From a virus, in IMG/VR virus record IMGVR_UViG_3300042313_000018, positions 1-23,841 of that record: a stretch of 23,841 bases of DNA. The stretch is one strand, 5' to 3'. This document shows, in pieces, positions 8,345 through 15,061 of the stretch. Position 1 is the stretch's first letter. Each line of letters opens with the position of its first letter. The notes beneath the pieces were generated by a model. That model searched no databases. It saw nothing but the letters and a program-made list of their open reading frames with translations, and had not been told where the DNA came from. Made by a program: the position numbers and the translations under genes.

Positions 8345-8514
8345 TATCCTTTACGAACTACATTGATAAGTCCCACAAGGCCGAGTCCCGCAATAATGAT
8401 GGACTCTTGAAGTTCTGGTTCAAGTTTAACTCCGACTGCCGTAGCAATAAGAATAATGCCGCGCCATGTGCTATTCTCTGATAGCCGTTGAAGTAGTATA
8501 TTTACAATTTTCAT
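8344..8514 (-). CDS. Small holin-like membrane protein (56 aa)
   Basis: Translation gives 56 residues starting MKIVNILLQRLSENSTWRGI. Two short hydrophobic segments, about 18-29 (WRGIILIATAVG) and 38-52 (SIIIAGLGLVGLINV), are separated by a turn rich in Glu and Pro, and the protein ends RKG. Length and two-helix pattern fit small class II holins. It lies directly upstream of the endolysin, overlapping its start, and its own ATG overlaps the stop of the lipoprotein gene. A Shine-Dalgarno-like AAAGGA sits ahead of the start inside the upstream gene. Another small phage membrane protein cannot be excluded. Confidence 0.65.
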   Translation of the reverse strand: MKIVNILLQRLSENSTWRGIILIATAVGVKLEPELQESIIIAGLGLVGLINVVRKG

Positions 8515-8669
8515 TTTTTTGTTCCTTTTGGTTCTGGAAGTTCATAAGTGATCCTTCCAAAGTCTGTCTGTAGAGAAATTCCAAGTGTTTCGCATCCGGT
8601 CAGAAATGCCATTGCGAGAAATGCAAGCGAAATTAAGATAAGTCCAAGTGCGATTTTTTCTGGTTTCAT
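8511..8669 (-). CDS. Small lipoprotein, possible outer-membrane spanin-like (52 aa)
   Basis: Translation gives 52 residues. It begins MKPEKIALGLILISLAFLAM, a lipoprotein signal sequence, and reaches the lipobox FLTGC with the acylated Cys at 26. The mature part is only 27 residues (ETLGISLQTDFGRITYELPE, then PKGTKK). Position inside a lysis cassette between two small membrane proteins suggests an o-spanin-like role in outer-membrane disruption. No recognisable inner-membrane spanin partner with a long periplasmic coiled coil is present, so the function is tentative. Overlaps on both sides (ATGA) show tight translational coupling. Confidence 0.6.
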   Translation of the reverse strand: MKPEKIALGLILISLAFLAMAFLTGCETLGISLQTDFGRITYELPEPKGTKK

Positions 8670-8842
8670 TGTTTACGAATTTTGTTAAACATATAAACTA
8701 TCGTCATAATTCCTGCAATTAAAGAAACAAATAATCCTCCAAGCCGCAAACCAGCCTCAATGTGTGGCATTAAACTAATCATGAATCCAGTAAAGCTGGT
8801 AGTTGTTCCGATAATTCCTGTGAATGTTGTGTTGTCGTTCAT
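8666..8842 (-). CDS. Small membrane protein of the lysis cassette (58 aa)
   Basis: Translation gives 58 residues starting MNDNTTFTGIIGTTTSFTGF. A strong membrane segment spans about residues 35-53 (GLFVSLIAGIMTIVYMF), preceded by a weaker hydrophobic or amphipathic stretch (about 8-26), and the tail NKIRKQ is positively charged. The layout could be a second holin, an antiholin or a pinholin-like protein. The start overlaps the stop of the 104-aa gene (TAATG), and its stop overlaps the lipoprotein start (ATGA). Which of the two small membrane proteins is the true holin cannot be decided here. Confidence 0.6.
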   Translation of the reverse strand: MNDNTTFTGIIGTTTSFTGFMISLMPHIEAGLRLGGLFVSLIAGIMTIVYMFNKIRKQ

Positions 8843-9156
8843 TATTCAATTTCTGGTTTTGATAAAAGTGTAATTATTTCAGACATTGGAATTACATCAA
8901 CAAAAAGAAAAAGTTCTTTTGGAAGTTGTGAAAATCCTGATGAATAAAGACCATTTTCACCAATTTCTGTTAAAAGATCAGCGCAGAGCATTTTCCGACC
9001 ATCGATGAGATCGACGGGCGAGGCGACATGGTTAGGGTTGCCATGCTCGGCTTGGACGGCGGTGAGTTGCGCGGCGAGTTCGGGAGAGAATACAAGCGCG
9101 AGGTCTTTCGTGGTCTCGTAGCTTACGGGCTGTGTGATGAGGTCGGCGAGTGTCAT
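8842..9156 (-). CDS. Hypothetical protein upstream of the lysis cassette (104 aa)
   Basis: A 104-residue soluble protein starting MTLADLITQPVSYETTKDLA, with the segment LVFSPELAAQLTAVQAEHGN and an acidic end (LLSKPEIE). I do not recognise the family. It is linked by 4-bp overlaps to the structural gene upstream and the membrane-protein gene downstream. The first half of the gene is clearly richer in G and C than the second half, with the change near 8990-9000, which hints at a mosaic origin. A small virion or chaperone-type protein for the preceding adhesin is possible but unsupported. Confidence 0.55.
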   Translation of the reverse strand: MTLADLITQPVSYETTKDLALVFSPELAAQLTAVQAEHGNPNHVASPVDLIDGRKMLCADLLTEIGENGLYSSGFSQLPKELFLFVDVIPMSEIITLLSKPEIE

Positions 9157-9935
9157 GGGATGGTGGCGGCGAGGGCGGTCATGAGGTTGGATACACGGGT
9201 GTTGAGCGCGGCGAGGTCTAAGGATTCCCCGATGGAGTAAAAAGCAAGACGCCCATTTGAGCGGTTACTAATCGCTCCATTAAGATTTGCGCCGTAAACA
9301 AAAATGTTGCCATTGTATGTTCCAGTAGATGCACTTGTAGAGGTTCCCGTCGCTCCAGCCCATCGCCAATTAGAACTATTGCTCGCAGTCCTTGAAACGC
9401 CCGCCAAGCTTGTGCCAGTTCTGTTTAATGGTGCGCCCGCCCCTGTATTTCTTATTGCAAAATTAACATTTGTCGAAATATGGCTATATACAGCCGGAGT
9501 TGGAGTTGTTCGCAACGCTCCTAAATAATACAAATTAATAACGGTTGCGGGTGTTGATACCCACACGGAAAGGCTGGCATTATTTTGAGGATCGGCATCA
9601 GCAGCGCGATTGCTGTTAAGATATTTAGTCGTTGTATTTCCAATCAGACCAGTTTTGCGGTTATAGTCGCCGGAAACGAAATTAAAATTGGTAGGAGCTG
9701 TGCCAACAAGCGGAACGAGTGCGCCTGAGAGCGTTCGCGCACCGGCGAGAATGCAAGAGGCTTTTATTGCGCTCCAGATTCCGTCGGATTTGCATCCAAT
9801 TACAAAATTATTTATTGCAACTTTTACTGTATTCTCTAATAATTGACCATCAACGGATTCAACAGCATTAATGTATGTTTTAGCATCTGCATCTAAAACC
9901 GTAATAAAAGAATATGGATTTGTTACGAATATCAT
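9153..9935 (-). CDS. Virion adhesin-like beta-sandwich protein (260 aa)
   Basis: The N-terminal 85 residues include DADAKTYINAVESVDGQLLE and a segment rich in small residues (ASCILAGARTLSGALVPLVG), then FVSGDYNRKTGLIGN. The remainder is Asn/Ser/Thr/Gly-rich beta sequence (for example WRWAGATGTSTSASTGTYNG) resembling the concanavalin-like sandwiches found in phage structural and receptor-binding proteins. The end (LDLAALNTRVSNLMTALAAT) is a helix. The start has one of the few plausible Shine-Dalgarno sequences here (AGAGGA, 8 bases before ATG). It overlaps its neighbours by 4 bp on each side. Fold and role are inferred. Confidence 0.55.
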   Translation of the reverse strand: MIFVTNPYSFITVLDADAKTYINAVESVDGQLLENTVKVAINNFVIGCKSDGIWSAIKASCILAGARTLSGALVPLVGTAPTNFNFVSGDYNRKTGLIGNTTTKYLNSNRAADADPQNNASLSVWVSTPATVINLYYLGALRTTPTPAVYSHISTNVNFAIRNTGAGAPLNRTGTSLAGVSRTASNSSNWRWAGATGTSTSASTGTYNGNIFVYGANLNGAISNRSNGRLAFYSIGESLDLAALNTRVSNLMTALAATIP

Positions 9936-10456
9936 GCTTGCGTTCCTCTGATAATTACTTTTAATCCAGTTGCATTTGCTGATCCAATTTGGTCAACATC
10001 AATAGTAATTTCAGCATCATCAGCAATGTTTGTGTCAGATATTACTGGAGATATTGCTGCTGTAGTAGATGTTTTTTCTCCATTATCTATTGTAATTTTA
10101 GTTGATAAAATTGATGCTCCATTTTTATTTATATCAACAGTAAATATATTTCCAGATATTTGAGCGGTTGTTAATGATGCACGAACACTGGTTACATTCA
10201 TAGCATAAGGCATTCTAAATGTAACTTTATTTGTCCCAGAAGTAATCAATGATACTTCGTCAGAACAAGCAATTAATAAATCCGCAGGGTTTGCTCCAGA
10301 ACCGCCAGTAAAATTCCATACAACACCAGTTCCGGGGTGTCTGAAATAAATCTTTTGATCCGTATGGTTTATTGCGCCTTCACCCAAGGCGAGATTTGCA
10401 GTCGTAGGAATATTCCCAGCAACAATTGATTTTTTTAATTTTATGACATTGGCCAT
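9932..10456 (-). CDS. Fibre-like protein with particle-binding N-terminal motif (174 aa)
   Basis: The N-terminus (VIKLKKSIVAGNIPTTANLA, then LGEGAINHTDQKIYFR) is the common fibre-base motif in which a basic strand is followed by a Pro, a GE turn and a Lys/Tyr-containing strand. Residues about 60-174 form a beta domain with YAMNVTSVRASLTTAQ, DINKNGASILSTKITIDNGE and DIDQIGSANATGLKVIIRGT, similar in pattern to a small domain recurring in tail proteins of aquatic phages. It follows a G-C-rich hairpin in the gap after the coiled-coil fibre. A short fibre or fibre tip is the likely role. Confidence 0.6.
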   Translation of the reverse strand: MANVIKLKKSIVAGNIPTTANLALGEGAINHTDQKIYFRHPGTGVVWNFTGGSGANPADLLIACSDEVSLITSGTNKVTFRMPYAMNVTSVRASLTTAQISGNIFTVDINKNGASILSTKITIDNGEKTSTTAAISPVISDTNIADDAEITIDVDQIGSANATGLKVIIRGTQA

Positions 10457-10472
10457 GATTTTAGGTGAGTTA

Positions 10473-10504
10473 TAAGGAGACGAGGTATTGACCCCGCCTC
10501 CTTA
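10473..10504 (-). terminator. Hairpin after coiled-coil fibre gene, possible leaky terminator
   Basis: In the - strand RNA, 13 bases (10504-10492, UAAGGAGGCGGGG) pair with 10485-10473 around a 6-base loop, using two G-U pairs. The same DNA on the + strand would have two A-C mismatches, so the fold belongs to the - strand. No U-run follows, only UAACUCACC, so it may be a weak terminator or an RNA-stability or processing hairpin. Confidence 0.55.
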
Positions 10505-10516
10505 TTTTGTTTGTTT

Positions 10517-11434
10517 TTAGTAGGTTCCGCCATCAATAACCGACTCAAGAGCGGCGATGCGGGATTCGTGATCCGCAACATCAGACTCAAGATCAGTTAG
10601 ACGTGCGCTAACTCCAACAGTTTCCAAGGTCGTGATACGATTGGAAAGGCTGGTGTCGGCAGTAGAGCGGGTGCTTGCCTCTGCATCAATGTTGTCTTGA
10701 AGGGTTTCATCAGCAGATTCCAAAGCGGTAACGGCAGTTGCGCGAGCGGAAGCTTCTGCGGAAACAGCGGCGATACGAGCAGTCTCTTCAGTAGAGATGT
10801 CGCTTTCGGCTGCTGTCACACGCGAGGCCAAGGCTGTCGCTGAAGTAACTACACCATCAATGCGGATACCGAGAGCGGTGTCGTCAGAGGCGCGTGTGCT
10901 GATCTCGGAAGCGAGAGCGGCGTTGTTAGATGTAACGTATCCAGCAAATGCTTGATCGTTAGTAGTATCAACCGAGTTGATAAGTGTAACGATCTCGGCA
11001 AAGCTGTCTTTGTCTGCATCAGAGGCAGAAAGGATTGCAGAAACGTCACCTTCAACAGAGGTCACACGCACGTCGAGTGCCGAATCAGCAGCTTCCAGTG
11101 TGGACTGGGCAGCAGCGATAGCAATGCCACGGGCGGTTGCTTCAGCAGCGATGTCGTCAGCGAGGTCGCTCTCAGCACCTTCGGCGCGAGTTACTTCAGC
11201 ACTGATGCTGTTAGTGAGCGTTGTGTCAGCGGATTCACGGGCCGAAGTCTCGGTCGCAACTGCGCTGGAAACAAATGTTTTCTTGGCGAAAACGTGTTCG
11301 CCACCGACTGCCAATACTCCTTCGGCTGTGCCGACGAAGAGTGACTTGTTAAGCACGTCCATTGCCAACTCGCCAGTCTGAAGACTAACGGGTGCGCCTG
11401 AACCGCGTTTGATTTTAATGATTGGATTACTCAT
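10517..11434 (-). CDS. Long coiled-coil fibre protein (305 aa)
   Basis: The first 45 residues (IIKIKRGSGAPVSLQTGELA, then MDVLNKSLFVGT) are the classic fibre-base motif. From about 50 to 295 the protein is an almost continuous Ala/Ser/Thr/Glu heptad coiled coil with repeated units such as AEATAR, TEETARIAAVSAEASARATA and DAEASTRSTADTSLSNRITT. The end is VADHESRIAALESVIDGGTY. Trimeric shaft assembly is expected. No receptor-binding head is attached, so another small gene product may form the tip. The upstream leader is strikingly A-rich with no Shine-Dalgarno. The gene is noticeably more G/C-rich than its neighbours. Fibre role is strong. Confidence 0.75.
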   Translation of the reverse strand: MSNPIIKIKRGSGAPVSLQTGELAMDVLNKSLFVGTAEGVLAVGGEHVFAKKTFVSSAVATETSARESADTTLTNSISAEVTRAEGAESDLADDIAAEATARGIAIAAAQSTLEAADSALDVRVTSVEGDVSAILSASDADKDSFAEIVTLINSVDTTNDQAFAGYVTSNNAALASEISTRASDDTALGIRIDGVVTSATALASRVTAAESDISTEETARIAAVSAEASARATAVTALESADETLQDNIDAEASTRSTADTSLSNRITTLETVGVSARLTDLESDVADHESRIAALESVIDGGTY

Positions 11435-11469
11435 ATTTTATTTTATTTTATTTTTTGTTTGTTGTTGTT

Positions 11470-11721
11470 TTACTCAAATTCGCCAGCATCTATAATTGAA
11501 ATTAACAACGCATACGATTGAGAGTCTATTGACCACCGCCATGGGAGTCCCGTATCAAGGGCGATGTAAAGCCTATTATTACGACCAGTAGTTGGAAATG
11601 ATCCTCTGTTTGGATATTCAACTATACTATCGTTAGGTAAAAGTAAATTAGGCGGAAGTATGATTTGCTTAGATGTAAAATCTAAGGTGTCAGAAAGTTG
11701 ATTTGATGTAAGCCTTGTCAT
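11470..11721 (-). CDS. Small fibre-associated module (83 aa)
   Basis: An 83-residue protein starting MTRLTSNQLSDTLDFTSKQI, with the recurring fibre motif RGSFPTTGRNNRLYIALDTG followed by a Trp-Arg-Trp strand (LPWRWS). That motif, in which a short Pro-Gly turn leads into LYIALDT and RW, is widespread at bases of phage fibres. The start overlaps the stop of the upstream 121-aa gene. GGAGGAAG upstream looks like a good Shine-Dalgarno although it also encodes the end of that gene. A fibre connector is the likely role. Confidence 0.6.
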   Translation of the reverse strand: MTRLTSNQLSDTLDFTSKQIILPPNLLLPNDSIVEYPNRGSFPTTGRNNRLYIALDTGLPWRWSIDSQSYALLISIIDAGEFE

Positions 11722-12086
11722 TAGAAACTTCCTCCATCTACTTCGCTTGAATTTGTCAAAGCTCCAATTTGTTCTGCTGTAAATGTTACAGATGATGGAA
11801 GTAAGATCAGTCTCGTAATGACGATTTTATCGCCAATCGGTAGTGCTGCATTCAATACCACTTTATTATTTGGTATGTCAAGTGTATAATCGCTACCCGG
11901 TTCTTGCGATACACCATTGATATAAACAAAAACACTACTGGGGCCATCCGATGTAGTTAGTGTTCCGGGCGCAATAAATTCAGTCTGGATGTCATCGCCA
12001 TCGTATCTGGTTGTCTGAAAATTTATCAGACCAGTCGAAGGAGCAATGTCCAACTTCCCTGTAAATGGATTGAATTTAAATGCCAT
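11721..12086 (-). CDS. Short fibre module with MAFKFNPFTG anchor (121 aa)
   Basis: It opens with MAFKFNPFTGKLDIAPSTGL, nearly the same as the start of the 523-aa fibre upstream, at both DNA and protein level. Residues about 25-95 hold the compact beta domain with QTEFIAPG, SSVFVYINGVSQEPGSDYTL and KVVLNAALPIGDKIVITR, a recurring fibre/adhesin module. The C-terminal TAEQIGALTNSSEVDGGSF ends exactly where the 83-aa module begins (overlapping stop and start). The shared N-terminus suggests both proteins dock on the same particle site. Confidence 0.65.
   Translation of the reverse strand: MAFKFNPFTGKLDIAPSTGLINFQTTRYDGDDIQTEFIAPGTLTTSDGPSSVFVYINGVSQEPGSDYTLDIPNNKVVLNAALPIGDKIVITRLILLPSSVTFTAEQIGALTNSSEVDGGSF
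12045..12086. repeat. Direct repeat B, copy 1 (fibre anchor coding)
   Basis: These 42 bp match 13731-13772 with about five differences by eye and encode the MAFKFNPFTG anchor. They mark an exchangeable N-terminal module. Confidence 0.75.
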
Positions 12087-12094
12087 ATTATACT

Positions 12095-12184
12095 TTAGAG
12101 TATTCCATTTCTGGATTTTTTGGCAATGTTTTTTAGTCGATTTATGACTTTAACTTTGCTTTTATTGTTTATGATGATTGCCAT
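12095..12184 (-). CDS. Candidate 29-residue basic mini-protein
   Basis: A short ORF fills almost all of the 114-bp gap between two fibre genes: ATG at 12184, TAA at 12095-12097. The peptide begins MAIIINNKSKVKVINRLKNI and ends AKKSRNGIL. It is strongly basic (nine Lys/Arg) and probably forms an amphipathic helix. It starts MA like its neighbours, 16 bp after one stop, and ends 8 bp before the next start. A leader with no coding role is the alternative; evidence is limited to fit and composition. Confidence 0.4.
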   Translation of the reverse strand: MAIIINNKSKVKVINRLKNIAKKSRNGIL

Positions 12185-12200
12185 GGGAATACGTTAAAAA

Positions 12201-13772
12201 TTAAGAGATAAATCTCCATGAAAACCAAGTATTAAGATCAAATGTATTTGCTAACGGTTTCGCAAAAGGAATGGCGGTTGCATAATTTCCTTGAGCGCGA
12301 AGATTTATTATATCTCCAGCAACAAGATAAAATGATGAACTTACGCTCTGTATATAATCTATTGTTGTTGAAACAACTGCAGTTTGTGCTATTGTTGCTT
12401 GTTCAGCTTCTGGTGAACGTGTAATGTCAATTGATGCCACTTTATTTGTGCCAACATTCCAAGTTGCACCATTTGCTGTTACGGATATGTTAAAATCTAA
12501 TTGATATAGTCCCGTTTGAACTACAACAAAATCAGCAGAACCTGCTGTATGTGTAATATATCCATTACTATTATTCCACGATCCATCAGCATCAAAAGTA
12601 ATATCTGTGCTGCCACTTACAAGATTTTGCTGTGTTGTTTTATAGTAAGTTGATTGATATACTTGCGATGCTATATAAGCTGTAGTTTGGATAGTTCCAT
12701 TACCAAATTTAATTCCGCTTGTATCAACTGATAGAGCAACAGTTGCATCTGGAGTAACGCCAACTCCTACTCTCCCAAGATTAGAAATAACAAAAGCAGT
12801 CGAGTCAGGGGATGTTTCATCTTCAACTCGCAATGATTCGCCAGTTCCTGTTTGAGTAATGCGAACGGCTGGAGATGTTCCTTGGGCAGTAAAAACTGCT
12901 GCCTCTCGCGTTCCTGTGTTTGATGCAGTAAAAACTGGAGAGGCATTTGATGTCACTCCAATTGTTTGCGGTTGATTAAATGTGTTGCTTTGACTTAATC
13001 CAGCAGCATTAATTGTGTTTCCATTTGTTCTCCACGCAAACTTGTTTTGATTAGTAATCCATAGATCGCCATCAACAAGAGTAGCTGGGCCGGGAGTTCC
13101 AATAGCATTGCCTATGTTTAGCTTTGAAGCGGTAAGATCAGCAGCGGCAATCAACTTGCCAGTCATTGTGTCGCCTGCTTTTAAAACATAAGCAGAAAGG
13201 TCTACAGAAGGAAGGGAAGTAGTAACTTGAGCAACATTTGCATCCTCAAAGTGCATTGTCATTGTTCTACCGCCAAGATTAAGCGCGTAAAATTTAACTA
13301 CAATTCGATCTGTAGCTAAAATATTTGTCGCTGGGACTGGGATGCTCCACAAATACAATTCATTTACAATTCCATCTGTAATTGTATGTGGATTAGAAAT
13401 ATTTGTTGCAATTAGCGTTTCTGTTCCAGCAAGATTACGCGAATAAATTTCACCATAAATTTTAGGTGTCCCACCATTGGAATTCATTGAAACATAATTT
13501 TCAAAATTCCAGTTGCCTGATGGGATTGTCGTAACATTTGGATTATTTAAAACTGTTGCAAATGACCCTACTAATTGTGTTCCTGCGCCAGTAGCTGTGA
13601 GCGTAGTCCCTGCACCAATTACTAAATTTTTAGACATCTCATAGTATCCAGAGATACTTGATGCATTTGAGCGATTGAAGTAATATATTGCCCCAAAAGC
13701 ACCGCCCCCACCGCCACCACTTGTTCCAGAAATGTCAAAATTCCCTGTAAATGGATTGAATTTGAATGCCAT
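12201..13772 (-). CDS. Large fibre protein with C1q-like C-terminal domain (523 aa)
   Basis: It starts with the MAFKFNPFTGNFDI anchor, then a hinge of six glycines (about 19-24). Residues about 30-185 form a beta domain (for example YYEMSKNLVIGAGTTLTATG). A fibre section with SAYVLKAGDTMTGKLIAAAD and VGVGVTPDATVALSVDTSGI follows. The last 130 residues (TDITFDADGSWNNSNGYITH, VQTGLYQLDFNISV, SSFYLVAGDIINLRAQGN, TWFSWRFIS) have the strand pattern of C1q/TNF-like trimeric jelly rolls, a common receptor-binding tip. No Shine-Dalgarno precedes the ATG. Fibre role is secure, the tip fold probable. Confidence 0.75.
   Translation of the reverse strand: MAFKFNPFTGNFDISGTSGGGGGGAFGAIYYFNRSNASSISGYYEMSKNLVIGAGTTLTATGAGTQLVGSFATVLNNPNVTTIPSGNWNFENYVSMNSNGGTPKIYGEIYSRNLAGTETLIATNISNPHTITDGIVNELYLWSIPVPATNILATDRIVVKFYALNLGGRTMTMHFEDANVAQVTTSLPSVDLSAYVLKAGDTMTGKLIAAADLTASKLNIGNAIGTPGPATLVDGDLWITNQNKFAWRTNGNTINAAGLSQSNTFNQPQTIGVTSNASPVFTASNTGTREAAVFTAQGTSPAVRITQTGTGESLRVEDETSPDSTAFVISNLGRVGVGVTPDATVALSVDTSGIKFGNGTIQTTAYIASQVYQSTYYKTTQQNLVSGSTDITFDADGSWNNSNGYITHTAGSADFVVVQTGLYQLDFNISVTANGATWNVGTNKVASIDITRSPEAEQATIAQTAVVSTTIDYIQSVSSSFYLVAGDIINLRAQGNYATAIPFAKPLANTFDLNTWFSWRFIS
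13731..13772. repeat. Direct repeat B, copy 2 (fibre anchor coding)
   Basis: Partner of 12045-12086 at the start of the 523-aa fibre gene, same orientation. Confidence 0.75.
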
Positions 13773-13773
13773 T

Positions 13774-14040
13774 TTACGGGTAAGATATTGTTATCTTCAC
13801 CAAATTTGTGTCATTAACAGTGGGTGGTTGAGTAGAATATAAAAGAGTCAATGTTGCTACTGTATTCCCGCCATTAAGATATTCAACAGTCTCAATGTTG
13901 TTTGTCGAACCATAATACGCAATGTCTATCTCATCATATGGCGGTATATCAAATCCAGCCACTTGTTTCAATGACTCATAGATATTATAATTCTGTTGGT
14001 CTGGAGCCAGATTAGTAAAGCAGTTTTGAGTGAGTGCCAT
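13774..14040 (-). CDS. Small virion-associated protein (88 aa)
   Basis: An 88-residue protein with an N-terminal helical part (LAPDQQNYNIYESLKQVAGF) and a beta-rich C-terminal half (YDEIDIAYYGSTNNIETVEY, then GGNTVATLTLLYSTQ and LVKITISYP). The C-terminal pattern, in which a tyrosine-rich turn is followed by a linking strand, occurs in small proteins of phage fibre clusters. It ends 1 bp before the start of the 523-aa fibre gene, so it may be its partner. A dispersed palindrome lies 6 bp upstream of the ATG. No named family is assigned. Confidence 0.55.
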   Translation of the reverse strand: MALTQNCFTNLAPDQQNYNIYESLKQVAGFDIPPYDEIDIAYYGSTNNIETVEYLNGGNTVATLTLLYSTQPPTVNDTNLVKITISYP

Positions 14041-14046
14041 AAGATT

Positions 14047-14062
14047 TTATCGGTTACGATAA
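14047..14062. promoter_or_regulatory. Dispersed palindrome copy 4
   Basis: TTATCGGTTACGATAA, with perfect 6-bp arms. On the - strand it directly follows the TAA stop (14063-14065) of one 88-aa gene and lies 6 bp before the ATG of the next. This is the same geometry as copy 1 at the left end of the window, 13.9 kb away. Confidence 0.6.
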
Positions 14063-14329
14063 TTAAAGAATGGGATTAAGAGCAGAATACAAAGCTTCGT
14101 TAGTAAGGAAGTATTGCTGATCTTCAGTTTTTTGCACAAAGCAATTTTCAGTAACTGGGGTGAGGCCACCAATGGTTGCGAGTCCAACATAGAATTGATA
14201 AAGTTTTGCGGCATCACTGGCAGCGTCATAGCAACCATAAGATGTCGGCGTAATTCCAGCGGCGGCAGCAATTGTTTGAACGAAAGGATAGGATTTATTG
14301 CGGTAGTCGATAGCGGTAAAGCAAGCCAT
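14063..14329 (-). CDS. Small hypothetical protein (88 aa)
   Basis: An 88-residue protein starting MACFTAIDYRNKSYPFVQTI, with Ala-rich helical stretches (TIAAAAGITPTS, CYDAASDAAKLYQF) and the end FLTNEALYSALNPIL. No membrane segment and no recognised motif. It sits between the decoration-protein gene, from which it is separated by a terminator-like hairpin, and another 88-aa gene. A minor virion or completion protein is plausible from position only. Confidence 0.55.
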   Translation of the reverse strand: MACFTAIDYRNKSYPFVQTIAAAAGITPTSYGCYDAASDAAKLYQFYVGLATIGGLTPVTENCFVQKTEDQQYFLTNEALYSALNPIL

Positions 14330-14346
14330 AATTTTAAAAAGGGGTA

Positions 14347-14375
14347 GGGTGAGGGAGTGTTAAGCTCCCCCACCC
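14347..14375 (-). terminator. Rho-independent-like terminator after decoration protein gene
   Basis: On the - strand GGGTGGGGGAG (14375-14365) pairs with CTCCCTCACCC (14357-14347) across a 7-base loop, 11 bp including one G-U pair. After six further bases comes a run of five U (14340-14336). On the + strand the same position would be an A-C mismatch. It lies 12 bp after the stop of the 204-aa gene. Confidence 0.7.
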
Positions 14376-14386
14376 AAGGTTTAGGT

Positions 14387-15001
14387 TTAGAAGTAAACGC
14401 CAACAACGTAGGCATTCACATAGAGTGCGCCAACACGTCCAGCGGTATCAGCACCGGAGACAACATCAACACCAGCATTAGCATAGGTGAATGTAGTTGA
14501 ATCAACAACGGTGACTTCAGCCTGCACATCATTGAACGAACTGTCGGTCATGCTGGCAATCGTGATAGTGTCGCCCGTGGCAAAACCATGAGCAGCACCA
14601 GTAACGATTGTAGCAACGCCCGAAGTGCGAGCGCGGGTAGCGGTAGCTTGACCAAGACCCACTGTGCTTTTCAGCAAGCGGAGTTTGCGGGAACCAGTAA
14701 CAACGTAAGGATTGGCGGCAATCGCAAGAGGATTGTAGCGGCCTTGGTTATCAAGAGCGTCGTTGATGGTAAGCGAACCAGTGATGTTTTCGCCAGTGGT
14801 TCCATTGTCAACGATCACAATTGGATCGGTGAGAGTGGTTCCGCGAGCGTAAGCAGTCTCAAGGATGATGCTGGTTGGAAAAAACTTGGTGTCTTGATCG
14901 TTGAGAACCAAGAGGTCAGCGTCTCCAGCAGCGAGGAGGTTAATAGCAATCGGGCCAAAAAGATTGACGCGATCATAAGCGAGTGGTCGTTTATTAGACA
15001 T
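14387..15001 (-). CDS. Probable head decoration / stabilisation protein (204 aa)
   Basis: This 204-residue protein lies directly downstream of the major capsid candidate, the usual place for a decoration protein. The N-terminal 115 residues (for example RVNLFGPIAINLLAAGDADL and SLTINDALDNQGRYNPLAIA) are beta-rich. Residues about 125-195 contain SGVATIVTGAAHGFATGDTI, FNDVQAEVTVVDSTTFTYAN and DTAGRVG, an embedded Ig-like/beta module widely found in phage structural proteins. Strong hairpins lie on both sides, so its dosage may be set separately. Composition is G/C-rich like the capsid. A tail-tube-type role is a less likely alternative. Confidence 0.55.
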   Translation of the reverse strand: MSNKRPLAYDRVNLFGPIAINLLAAGDADLLVLNDQDTKFFPTSIILETAYARGTTLTDPIVIVDNGTTGENITGSLTINDALDNQGRYNPLAIAANPYVVTGSRKLRLLKSTVGLGQATATRARTSGVATIVTGAAHGFATGDTITIASMTDSSFNDVQAEVTVVDSTTFTYANAGVDVVSGADTAGRVGALYVNAYVVGVYF

Positions 15002-15025
15002 ATTTTATATTTTATTAAAGGTTAT

Positions 15026-15053
15026 GGGGAGAGGCTTGAATAAGCCCCTCCCC
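15026..15053 (-). terminator. Strong hairpin after capsid gene, possible leaky terminator
   Basis: On the - strand GGGGAGGGGCTT (15053-15042) pairs with AAGCCTCTCCCC (15037-15026) around a 4-base loop, 12 bp with one G-U pair. The + strand version carries an A-C mismatch. It begins 8 bp after the capsid stop codon. It is followed by AUAACCUUUAAU rather than a clean U-run, so termination may be partial. Confidence 0.65.
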
Positions 15054-15061
15054 TATTTAAC

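Noticed and set aside
10849-11381. Several overlapping open frames on both strands within the coiled-coil fibre gene
   Set aside because: They result from the repetitive Ala/Ser/Thr codon pattern of the fibre and have no independent support.
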